Shown here: in pieces, positions 1 to 5,133 of the stretch | Position numbering within the stretch: the first letter of the stretch is position 1 | Layout: every line of letters begins with the position of its first letter | DNA from: Candidatus Nomurabacteria bacterium | GTDB lineage: Bacteria; Patescibacteriota; Minisyncoccia; Phycocordibacterales; CALRBL01 | Assembly: GCA_943354075.1 (NCBI GenBank) | Contig: CALRBL010000041.1 | Location: 1 to 5,133 of the forward strand | DNA length: 5,133 nt | Reading direction: 5' to 3' | Position numbers and translations under genes: made by a program | Notes under the pieces: model-generated | What the model saw: the letters and a program-made list of their open reading frames with translations, nothing else | Told to the model about the DNA's origin: nothing | Database searches by the model: none

Positions 1-22
1 GAACGTATTTGTGTTGTGTCAT
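1..22 (-). CDS. Possible start of a gene running off the left edge (partial)
   Basis: An ATG at 22-20 on the minus strand opens a frame that stays open to the window edge and reads M-T-Q-H-K-Y-V. It lies about 30 nt downstream of the predicted start site of the promoter at 59-88, a normal distance for a first gene. No Shine-Dalgarno sequence precedes it, only an A-tract, which is also true of the other genes here. Seven residues are too few to identify a product, and the true start could lie further left. The call rests on the promoter context, not on the coding sequence. Confidence 0.35.
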
Positions 23-58
23 TTTTTTGTGGAATTAATTGATAACTTGTATGTTTAT

Positions 59-88
59 AGTATAGGTGAACAGTAGTTCACCTGTCAA
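59..88 (-). promoter_or_regulatory. Sigma70-type promoter reading off the left edge
   Basis: On the minus strand a perfect -35 hexamer TTGACA (88-83) is followed after 18 bp by TATACT (64-59), one mismatch from TATAAT. The spacer is filled by a perfect inverted repeat, described separately. Transcription would start near position 52 and run off the window. The promoter lies just beyond the DUF1761 stop codon, so it most likely serves the next gene to the left. Confidence 0.6.
64..83. promoter_or_regulatory. Operator-like perfect inverted repeat between -35 and -10
   Basis: The arms AGGTGAAC and GTTCACCT (8 bp each, no mismatch) flank a 4-bp centre. The repeat spans the promoter spacer and overlaps the last base of the -35 and the first base of the -10, so a bound dimer would block RNA polymerase. 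Its core GAAC-N4-GTTC equals the core of the Gram-positive LexA (DinR) SOS box. The flanking and central bases do not fully match the longer consensus. Other dimeric repressors, or a MerR-type regulator (usual spacer 19-20 bp rather than 18), are alternatives. No U-tract follows on either strand, so it is not an intrinsic terminator. Confidence 0.5.
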
Positions 89-114
89 CATAAGTTATCA
101 ACAGTCCACACTTT

Positions 115-504
115 TTACCTCCAAAGACCTAAAATCAATCCAAACATAAAGAAAATAACAAACTGATATCCAGCTTGAATCAGGAATTTTGTCCACTTTA
201 CCTTTGAAGAATCATTGTTCCAGATCACTGTGCTTGCGATTGTCGGAACAATAAAAGCGAGCCAGATAGGAAACCACCCCATAGGGGCATAAGAAACAAC
301 ATATGCCTGAAGAAGTACCATAGCAAACTGTATAAAATAAAGATTTCTTGCACCCTTTTGCATTTTTCTTCTCTCTTCAAGATCAAGAGCGGTAGATCCA
401 TTCACAGACATCCATTTCTTACCAAAAAGTGGTCCGTACCACACATAACCGATCACCATCGCGAGTATTCCAGAAGTAACTACTGCCCATAGATTGATTT
501 CCAT
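115..504 (-). CDS. DUF1761-type small integral membrane protein
   Basis: This 129-aa protein has four hydrophobic segments, at about residues 5-24, 54-72, 77-95 and 107-127, and so is predicted to be a four-helix inner-membrane protein. The G-Y-V-W-Y-G-P-L-F-G-K-K-W-M stretch (19-32) after the first helix is characteristic of the DUF1761 family, and the length fits. The family has no established biochemical function, so none is assigned. The loop between helices 1 and 2 (about 33-53) is charged (E-E-R-R-K-M-Q-K). The ATG at 504 is preceded by an AT-rich stretch without a Shine-Dalgarno motif, only 10 nt from the T-tract of the helicase terminator. The gene is therefore probably transcribed from the extended -10 promoter embedded in that terminator, or by read-through. 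The TAA stop is at 117-115. Confidence 0.85.
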   Translation of the reverse strand: MEINLWAVVTSGILAMVIGYVWYGPLFGKKWMSVNGSTALDLEERRKMQKGARNLYFIQFAMVLLQAYVVSYAPMGWFPIWLAFIVPTIASTVIWNNDSSKVKWTKFLIQAGYQFVIFFMFGLILGLWR

Positions 505-514
505 ATATTTACGT

Positions 515-560
515 TAAAAAATAATAATCCCAACAGCGTTTCCGCTATTGGGATTATTAT
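515..560 (-). terminator. Intrinsic terminator of the helicase transcript
   Basis: On the minus strand an 18-bp stem (arms 560-543 and 538-521) encloses a GAAA tetraloop (542-539) and is followed by a run of T (521-516). The stem is perfect in RNA of this strand apart from one G-U wobble. On the plus strand the same position is a C-A mismatch, the loop is TTTC and no T-tract follows. The structure is therefore strand-specific and ends transcripts coming from the helicase, whose stop lies 30 nt upstream. Confidence 0.88.
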
Positions 561-564
561 ACCA
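556..564 (-). promoter_or_regulatory. Extended -10 promoter element for the DUF1761 gene
   Basis: The minus strand reads TGG-TATAAT (564-556), a perfect extended -10 (TGnTATAAT). No good -35 hexamer sits at 16-18 bp, as is common for extended -10 promoters. The predicted start near 549 lies inside the 5' arm of the helicase terminator, about 45 nt before the DUF1761 ATG. RNA starting there would lack the base of the terminator stem. The hexamer could be a by-product of the AT-rich stem, so confidence is moderate. Confidence 0.5.
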
Positions 565-590
565 AACTAACTCAAAAAAGCTGCTATGAG

Positions 591-1868
591 TTACTCTACA
601 AAAGTAAACGCCTTTCCCTTCTTGTTTCCACGACCGGTTCGGCCGATGCGGTGGATATAATCTTCGTGAGTGGTAGGAAGTTCGTAGTTGATAACATGCG
701 AGATGTCATTGATGTCGAGACCTCGAGCAGCAACGTCGGTGGCTACCATGATGTTCACGCGGTTAGCCTTGAAATCATCGAGAGCTCGCTGACGTTGAGA
801 CTGATTCTTGTTTCCATGAATAGAAACTGATTTGAAACCACGCTTCAAAAGCACATCAGAAAGTTTTTCTACTCCATGCTTGGTCTGTCCGAAAACGAGA
901 ACCTTTGCGAATCCTTCGGTCTTCAAAAGATCTGCAAGGGTATCGATCTTGGTCCAACCTTCTTTTACGCGAACGATGTCTTGTTCAATATTCTTAGCGG
1001 TGTCCTGGGTCTTCACTGAGACTCGTACAGGATCGGTAAGGAAATCTTTGATAAGACGATCAATTTCGGGTGAAAGGGTGGCTGAGAAGAAGAGTGTCTG
1101 TCGGTTTTCTTTGCTCATCTTAGACATAAGAAGCTTCATATCGTTAATGAATCCCATATCAAGCATTCGGTCGGCCTCGTCGAGAACAACGGTCTTGAAT
1201 CCTGAAAGGTCGAGTGCTTTTCGTTCGATCAAATCCTTGATACGTCCTGGTGTTCCGATAATGAATTCGTTGTGATAACGAAGACCAGCAAGCTGGCGAC
1301 CAATAGGCATTCCTCCGACACATGTGACAGAGTGCATACGAAGATCCTTAGCGAATCCTGCAAGCTCGTCGTTGATCTGGAGCGCGAGTTCGCGTGTAGG
1401 AGCAACGATCAAAACTTGTTCACGCTTTCCCATGAGCACTTTGTTGATAAGGGGAATAAGAAAGGCCGCAGTCTTTCCTGTACCGGTGTTTGCGATACCA
1501 ACGATATCTTTTCCTTCAAGGATATGAGGGATAGATTCATCCTGAATAGGCGTTGGGAACTTGTATCCCTTGGCGATAATATTTCTCTTAAGACCTGGAA
1601 GAACTTTAAAGTCTTCGAAGGTGTTTGTGTGGACATACGCAGGAGCTTCGACGATAGGACCGTCTACAGGCTTGCTAATGTATCGAGAAACGTCGATACG
1701 CTTTGAAGTAAAGCGGTTTCCTCCACGGCCTGGGCCGCGAGAACCGAAGCCACGGGAACCTCCGGAAGACGCAGGACGTGAACCTTTGTATCCACCTCTT
1801 GATGAAGAGGGTTTTGATGCACTGTGGCGATCGAAAGATCCCACATTGCGAGTAATTTTGTATTGCAT
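591..1868 (-). CDS. DEAD-box ATP-dependent RNA helicase
   Basis: This 425-aa cytoplasmic enzyme uses ATP to unwind short RNA duplexes, typically in ribosome assembly or mRNA turnover. All core motifs are visible: Q motif G-Y-K-F-P-T-P-I-Q (101-109), Walker A A-N-T-G-T-G-K-T (126-133), Ia PTREL (157-161), GG (185-186), Ib TPGR (206-209), DEAD (230-233), SAT (262-264), motif IV around 323-330, motif V V-A-T-D-V-A-A-R-G-L-D-I (375-386) and motif VI H-R-I-G-R-T-G-R (406-413). Residues 21-52 are rich in Gly, Arg and Ser with several RGG/GRG steps, a likely flexible RNA-binding tail placed at the N-terminus. The protein ends 12 residues after motif VI, with no C-terminal extension or DbpA/CsdA-type RNA-binding domain, so it cannot be assigned to a named subfamily. 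ATG at 1868 is the only start covering the RGG tail. It has its own promoter (2030-2057) and terminator (515-560). Confidence 0.95.
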   Translation of the reverse strand: MQYKITRNVGSFDRHSASKPSSSRGGYKGSRPASSGGSRGFGSRGPGRGGNRFTSKRIDVSRYISKPVDGPIVEAPAYVHTNTFEDFKVLPGLKRNIIAKGYKFPTPIQDESIPHILEGKDIVGIANTGTGKTAAFLIPLINKVLMGKREQVLIVAPTRELALQINDELAGFAKDLRMHSVTCVGGMPIGRQLAGLRYHNEFIIGTPGRIKDLIERKALDLSGFKTVVLDEADRMLDMGFINDMKLLMSKMSKENRQTLFFSATLSPEIDRLIKDFLTDPVRVSVKTQDTAKNIEQDIVRVKEGWTKIDTLADLLKTEGFAKVLVFGQTKHGVEKLSDVLLKRGFKSVSIHGNKNQSQRQRALDDFKANRVNIMVATDVAARGLDINDISHVINYELPTTHEDYIHRIGRTGRGNKKGKAFTFVE

Positions 1869-2023
1869 TCTATATGTTAAAGGCGATAACGCCCTATAAC
1901 CATTGAGCCGATTAAATAATAAGTCGTGGCCCGGTCTCTAAGGTTAGGGTAAAGATTGATGCCTCTACTAGTTGGAGAAAAGATTTTAAAATCTGTTCAT
2001 TGAACCCCGGAGAAATAAGTTAC
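1869..2023 (-). promoter_or_regulatory. Long 5' leader of the helicase mRNA
   Basis: About 155 nt separate the predicted transcription start (near 2023) from the helicase ATG, with no gene on either strand. On the minus strand it holds an AGATTTTAAAATCT palindrome (1994-1981), a small GGCG-TTAT-CGCC hairpin (1893-1882, extendable by a G-U and an A-U pair) 13 nt before the ATG, and two tiny reading frames: 4 codons from 2000, and 8 codons from 1903 (M-V-I-G-R-Y-R-L) ending 8 nt before the helicase start. I recognise no known riboswitch. Leader-based control of a DEAD-box helicase is plausible but unproven. Confidence 0.4.
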
Positions 2024-2029
2024 CTAGCT

Positions 2030-2057
2030 ACTATAGCAAAGATTCAGGAATTGTCAA
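2030..2057 (-). promoter_or_regulatory. Strong sigma70-type promoter of the helicase gene
   Basis: The minus strand has a perfect -35 TTGACA (2057-2052), a 16-bp spacer and TATAGT (2035-2030), one mismatch from consensus. The -10 is preceded by TGC (2038-2036), an extended -10. This is the best promoter match in the window. Transcription should start around 2023 and give the long leader in front of the helicase. Confidence 0.75.
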
Positions 2058-2065
2058 CAAATTTC

Positions 2066-2084
2066 AAAAGGTGAAATATCACCC
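2066..2084 (-). terminator. Candidate weak terminator after the acidic repeat gene
   Basis: On the minus strand GGTGA-TATT-TCACC (2083-2070) forms a 5-bp stem, six with a G-U pair, followed by TTTT (2069-2066). It lies about 55 nt past the acidic gene's stop and just upstream of the helicase -35, where a terminator is expected. The stem is short, so it may instead be an operator-like dyad upstream of the promoter. Confidence 0.35.
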
Positions 2085-2137
2085 AAGGAAGATTCCTCGA
2101 GCGGTGAGCGGAGTTTTTTATTATCTTTTATGTAATC

Positions 2138-3349
2138 TTAAAGCTCGTCGATCGCGTCATTTGCAAGATCTTCTGCATCTTCAGCGTAATCAACAGCATC
2201 GTCGTAGTCTTCGTCATCAAAAGCTTCTTCGGCGTCATCGAGTCTGTCTTTGGCTTCATCAAGAAGATCTTCTGCTTCGTCGGTATCTTCTCCATCTGCC
2301 TGAGCATCGTCAATCATATCTTCAGCGTCATCGATTACATCCTTAGCATCGTCGATTGCATCTTCAGCATCGTTTTCATCCTCATCGTCATCACTATCTT
2401 CGCCAATTGCATCTATTGCGTCATCGATGAGATCTTCAGCTTCGTCAGCCAAATCTTCTGCTTCGTCATAATCTTCATCATCGAAAGCAACCTGCGCATT
2501 ATCGAGAGTATCTTCGGCTTCGTCGATAAGATCTTCGGCTTTGTCTACATCTTCACCATCATCATCTGCAAGCTCGATTTCATCGCGTGCTGCGTCGATA
2601 TCGTCTTCGATATCATCCAAACGGTCTTCGAGTTCGTCTTCATCGCTTTCACCCCCTGCGTCTTCGAAAGCATCTTCGGCATTTGAAAATGCATTATCGG
2701 CATAGTCGAGTGCTTTATCAAACTTTCCTTTGAAATATGCTCGAGCAGCTTCGAAGATATCATCTTTAGCGTCTTCGAGATTGCTTTCTGAGCTTCCTGT
2801 ATCAAGCCCATCCTTCTGAGCATCTTCTATCTCATCTTCAGCACTTAAGATCATATCAAGAGCTTCTATGATCTGTTCACGTGCATTTTTATCAGCATCT
2901 AATATGGAAGGAGTTTGATTTTTTGCTTTAAGAGAAGCGATTTCGGCATTGAGTGAAGCGATTTGATTCAAAAGAGCAGTATTTGAAGATCCTATTACTG
3001 CAGGTGGAGGCACTATAGAACCTCCACCTATTACTTGTTCATATTTTTGTTTTGAAATGGGACCGAAAGTTCCACTTGCGGGATTAATATCATTTGCTGC
3101 CTGCCATTTCATTACCGCAGCACGAGTACCCGCACCAAAGAGAGTGGTCTCATATCCGGCAGATCCAACACCTGATACAGAAACAGTCATTCCTACGCTA
3201 TTGAGATAACGCTGGAGACAACGAACATCCTCTCCTGATGATCCAACATCAAGACTACGAGAAAAGGCACACTGCACTACAGCCGCATCCGAAAATACGG
3301 GAATCAAAATAGTAAAAGTAAGAACGAAAAGAAATATATATTTTTTTAT
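2138..3349 (-). CDS. Secreted peptidoglycan-binding protein with acidic helical repeats
   Basis: I give this gene a start near 3349 because in-frame codons upstream of the first standard start (TTG, 3307-3305) encode a good signal peptide: M/I-K-K-Y-I-F-L-F-V-L-T-F-T-I, then I-P-V-F-S-D-A-A. From 3349 the protein has 403 aa. The start codon there would be ATA, or ATT at 3358; no ATG or GTG exists before the upstream TAG at 3367. Residues 34-107 match a PG_binding_1 domain (G-E-D-V-R-C-L-Q-R-Y-L ... F-G-A-G-T-R-A-A-V). A 21-residue coiled coil follows (125-145; Leu/Ile at 126, 130, 133, 137, 140). Residues 156-403 are three Asp/Glu-rich helical repeats. It is probably exported and held at the wall; the role of the acidic part is unknown. 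It lies 36 nt after the cohesin-like gene, same strand, with no terminator between, so an operon is likely. Confidence 0.82.
   Translation of the reverse strand: MKKYIFLFVLTFTILIPVFSDAAVVQCAFSRSLDVGSSGEDVRCLQRYLNSVGMTVSVSGVGSAGYETTLFGAGTRAAVMKWQAANDINPASGTFGPISKQKYEQVIGGGSIVPPPAVIGSSNTALLNQIASLNAEIASLKAKNQTPSILDADKNAREQIIEALDMILSAEDEIEDAQKDGLDTGSSESNLEDAKDDIFEAARAYFKGKFDKALDYADNAFSNAEDAFEDAGGESDEDELEDRLDDIEDDIDAARDEIELADDDGEDVDKAEDLIDEAEDTLDNAQVAFDDEDYDEAEDLADEAEDLIDDAIDAIGEDSDDDEDENDAEDAIDDAKDVIDDAEDMIDDAQADGEDTDEAEDLLDEAKDRLDDAEEAFDDEDYDDAVDYAEDAEDLANDAIDEL
2141..2884 (-). repeat. Three tandem acidic helical repeats within the secreted protein
   Basis: Three in-frame units code for about 84, 88 and 76 residues: 2884-2633, 2632-2369 and 2368-2141. 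Each has an Ala-spaced amphipathic helix, a D-G turn (QKDGLDT, DDDGEDV, QADGEDT), a second helix, and a turn aligned at YFKGKFDKAL, AFDDEDYDEA and AFDDEDYDDA, then a final helix. Units 2 and 3 are close in protein and DNA; unit 1 is diverged and less acidic. In the last unit about half the residues are Asp or Glu and only three are Lys or Arg. The pattern suggests duplication of a helical-bundle unit, the newest copy lying towards the C-terminus. Confidence 0.75.
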
Positions 3350-3385
3350 ACTTCTAATTTTATTCTATTTTAAAGATTAGGCAAC

Positions 3386-5107
3386 CTATTTAAGGTCATT
3401 TTTCCGGATACTCTCAAACTTCTTTTCGAAATAGTTTTCGGAATCTTCTATATCTTTTGCAAGGTCTTTAAGGAGAAGCTTCTCTTCAAGAGTCAGCCTG
3501 CCCTGAGCAACTGGCTTATCCTTAAGCTCTAGATATTTTTTGACATCATCCTTTAATACTTCAAAGATCTTATGGGCATTACTTCCCGTCTCAATAAGAT
3601 CCTTCTTCACTCTTCTTCTCATGAGAACAATTCTGTAGAAACCGACATGGAGGAGATATGCTAGCAACATGAGAAGTGCTGCGAGCGGCACAAAAACAGA
3701 GAGAAGATCAATTATTCGTGACCCTATCTTGAAGAAGTGCGTGTTCTCGGCAATAATGCGCACTTTCTCAGAAGGTTCACTACTTACTGAACTATTAAGC
3801 ACGTTTTCGGCCCACACAGTGACGACCCCACTCTTCAAGACCGCATCACTTGAGAATAAGAAGGTTCCATCAATCTTGGACTGGAGGACATATTCACGAG
3901 TACTCTCACCTTCCTCTTGAACAAAGATTTTCATTTCCGTCTGAGGATAACGAGCATCTCCTGAAATCTCAAATCTGTCGCCTTTCTTCACTTTTTCAGG
4001 ATAGTCAATGATACGTGGGGCGAGAAGCTTCGGAGCAACGAGTGAGAGTGTGGCACTTGCAGTGTTTCCTGCGTAGTCATGTGCAGTAATAATAATCTCA
4101 TGTTCTCCAGGAGAGATAATGGGGAGAGTAGCCATTGTCTCTTTCTTACCATTTGAAGTACTCACCTCTACAAGTGATCCTTCACCTACATCAATCACAA
4201 ATTTCTCGATACCGGAAAGTGTATCGGTGCCCGAAAGAGAAAGTTCGATGACACCATTCGCAGTAATCTTGTATGAAGCAGCAACATCAGTAGGAGAAGT
4301 ACGGTCAACCAATATCTTCCGATGGGTGATCTTGCCCCATCCCGAAGCATTCTGGAGTCGGAGATGAAGATACCATTCACCTTCAGGAAGCTCGTCAAGA
4401 GTCTTCGAGGATATTGCGGGTCTATACAAAATAGTAGGAATCGAATCCAAACGAGAACCAAGAAGAAGCTGAGAAGCAGTCACACCTGAAGGAACATTCC
4501 ACTTGAATTGAGCTCCACTGAGGTTGTACCACTTCTCTTCATCAGGCATGACCAGAGACGAAATAAGAGGGGCTTGGGGAACAGATTGTGTTACTACAGG
4601 AGGAGGAACTAAAACTGGTACGTCAATACTTTTGGGAACAATAGAGATGGTGGCAGGAGAAGCAGATCCAATAACATTAGTTCCCTGTCCATCATTAAGT
4701 CGTATCGCTGTATTTGAAAAAGAAAGATTCGCAGATCCTGTTGCTTTCGCCACAAAATTAACCTCAAATACTTTTCCGGAATTTCCCGTAAAACCCGGAT
4801 TAGGAATCCCTCCGTTAAAAGAAATATGTCCTTGCCCATCTGAAGTAGGAGATCCTACCCACATAGTGAACATAGATCCCGATGAGTTTATTGAACTTAC
4901 AGTAAGTAAATCAGAAGAAAACGAAAGAATACCTTCTGAATTGTTAATATTCTCCGTAGGACTATCTATATATACAGTTGCTTTGACCGACTGACCCTCA
5001 GCCACTTGAGAAAGGTTGGTGACGACTCTAATATTCGCAGCATGCACCGAGAAACCCCCAATGAACATGGTGACGATGGCGAGTAATACAGATAAAATAT
5101 ATTTCAT
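3386..5107 (-). CDS. Membrane-anchored surface protein with cohesin-like and Ig-like domains
   Basis: This 573-aa protein begins with a signal peptide (1-23, cleavage probably after V-H-A). Residues 25-157 resemble a cohesin fold: an initial strand, V-A-E-G-Q-S-V-K-A-T-V-Y-I-D, an S-E-G-I-L-S-F strand, then G-K-V-F-E-V-N-F-V-A-K. A Pro/Val-rich linker (161-180) leads to three likely beta-sandwich domains: about 181-270 (W-Y-L-H-L-R-L-Q-N-A-S-G-W-G), 271-357 (Ig-like, D-Y-A-G-N-T-A) and 360-455. A transmembrane helix (about 466-491) precedes a basic stop-transfer stretch (M-R-R-R-V-K-K) and an 80-residue charged, helical cytoplasmic tail. Predicted topology is outside-in, with the adhesive domains extracellular. 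No dockerin is seen in the window, so a cellulosome-like role is not implied; binding to a partner or substrate is inference. ATG at 5107 is chosen because it gives the full signal peptide. No Shine-Dalgarno precedes it, and only 26 bp upstream are visible. Confidence 0.85.
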   Translation of the reverse strand: MKYILSVLLAIVTMFIGGFSVHAANIRVVTNLSQVAEGQSVKATVYIDSPTENINNSEGILSFSSDLLTVSSINSSGSMFTMWVGSPTSDGQGHISFNGGIPNPGFTGNSGKVFEVNFVAKATGSANLSFSNTAIRLNDGQGTNVIGSASPATISIVPKSIDVPVLVPPPVVTQSVPQAPLISSLVMPDEEKWYNLSGAQFKWNVPSGVTASQLLLGSRLDSIPTILYRPAISSKTLDELPEGEWYLHLRLQNASGWGKITHRKILVDRTSPTDVAASYKITANGVIELSLSGTDTLSGIEKFVIDVGEGSLVEVSTSNGKKETMATLPIISPGEHEIIITAHDYAGNTASATLSLVAPKLLAPRIIDYPEKVKKGDRFEISGDARYPQTEMKIFVQEEGESTREYVLQSKIDGTFLFSSDAVLKSGVVTVWAENVLNSSVSSEPSEKVRIIAENTHFFKIGSRIIDLLSVFVPLAALLMLLAYLLHVGFYRIVLMRRRVKKDLIETGSNAHKIFEVLKDDVKKYLELKDKPVAQGRLTLEEKLLLKDLAKDIEDSENYFEKKFESIRKNDLK

Positions 5108-5133
5108 TTTATTTTTTAAAAAACTTGAACTTG

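Larger units (their letters stand above)
39..101. repeat. Outer inverted repeat surrounding the operator
   Basis: The segment 39-55 (TTGATAACTT-gt-ATGTT) is the inverse of 87-101 (AACATAAGTTATCAA) apart from a 2-bp insertion. These 15-bp arms enclose the inner 8-bp dyad at 64-83 with nearly the same centre, giving a nested dyad of 63 bp. It could be a second set of regulator half-sites or a DNA or RNA stem. The right arm runs into TTATCAACA (95-103), one mismatch from the DnaA box TTATCCACA. Confidence 0.45.

Noticed and set aside
39..64. Possible divergent plus-strand promoter (TTGATA, 16 bp, TATAGG)
   Set aside because: The -10 match is poor and no plus-strand gene follows before or within the DUF1761 gene.
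832..1706. Plus-strand open frames opposite the helicase (832-1275, 1272-1706, 1561-1899)
   Set aside because: They are antisense to a clearly conserved DEAD-box gene, have no promoter or family features and are rich in Ser/Arg as expected for reverse reading.
2096..2130. Plus-strand GC-rich stretch followed by TTTTTT, resembling a terminator
   Set aside because: The GC part is a direct repeat (GAGCGG twice) and does not fold into a convincing stem; no plus-strand gene lies upstream.
2071..2346. Plus-strand 91-aa frame rich in Leu, Arg and His overlapping the acidic gene's 3' end
   Set aside because: The composition is what the reverse complement of Asp/Glu codons produces; it is a shadow of the low-complexity repeats.
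2141..2884. Repeated ATCTTC/TCATCG motifs, considered as a CRISPR or satellite array
   Set aside because: The period follows codons of an acidic repeat protein, and there are no identical repeats with unique spacers.
3308..3385. Promoter for the acidic gene (TTGCCT, 17 bp, AAAATT)
   Set aside because: Only four and three of six positions match in AT-rich DNA; co-transcription with the upstream gene is simpler.
4524..4994. Plus-strand 156-aa open frame opposite the cohesin-like gene
   Set aside because: It lies wholly antisense to the signal peptide/cohesin coding region, with no recognisable domain or start signal.

Overview
The window looks like a piece of a Candidate Phyla Radiation genome, most likely Parcubacteria/Paceibacteria (Patescibacteria). 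This is judged from protein style only and no database search was possible. The signs are a membrane-anchored protein with an N-terminal cohesin-like domain and Ig-like domains, a small secreted protein with a peptidoglycan-binding domain, a short DEAD-box helicase with an RGG-rich N-terminus, AT-rich spacers, and start codons with no clear Shine-Dalgarno sequence. The genes read through under the standard bacterial code (stops TAA, TAA, TAA, TAG), with no in-frame TGA to suggest recoding.

All supported genes are on the minus strand, so transcription runs from high to low coordinates. In that order they are: a 573-aa surface protein (5107-3386) with signal peptide, cohesin-like domain, three beta-sandwich-like domains, one transmembrane helix and a cytoplasmic tail; a secreted, extremely acidic protein (about 3349-2138) with a peptidoglycan-binding domain, a short coiled coil and three helical repeats; a strong promoter (2030-2057) and a leader of about 155 nt; a 425-aa DEAD-box RNA helicase (1868-591); an intrinsic terminator (515-560) whose 5' arm contains an extended -10 promoter element; a 129-aa DUF1761-type membrane protein (504-115); and a promoter with a perfect inverted-repeat operator in its spacer (59-88), reading off the left edge into a gene seen only as its first codons.

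The two upstream genes make a plausible cell-envelope pair: one protein anchored in the membrane with extracellular adhesive-type domains, the other secreted and probably held at the wall. The helicase is a separate transcription unit with its own promoter and terminator. The DUF1761 gene probably starts from a promoter inside that terminator.

Points that merit follow-up are the operator-embedded promoter at 59-88 (core GAAC-N4-GTTC, like the Gram-positive LexA box), the terminator/promoter overlap at 515-564, the signal peptide of the acidic protein that is only reached by a non-standard start codon, and the triplicated acidic domain.
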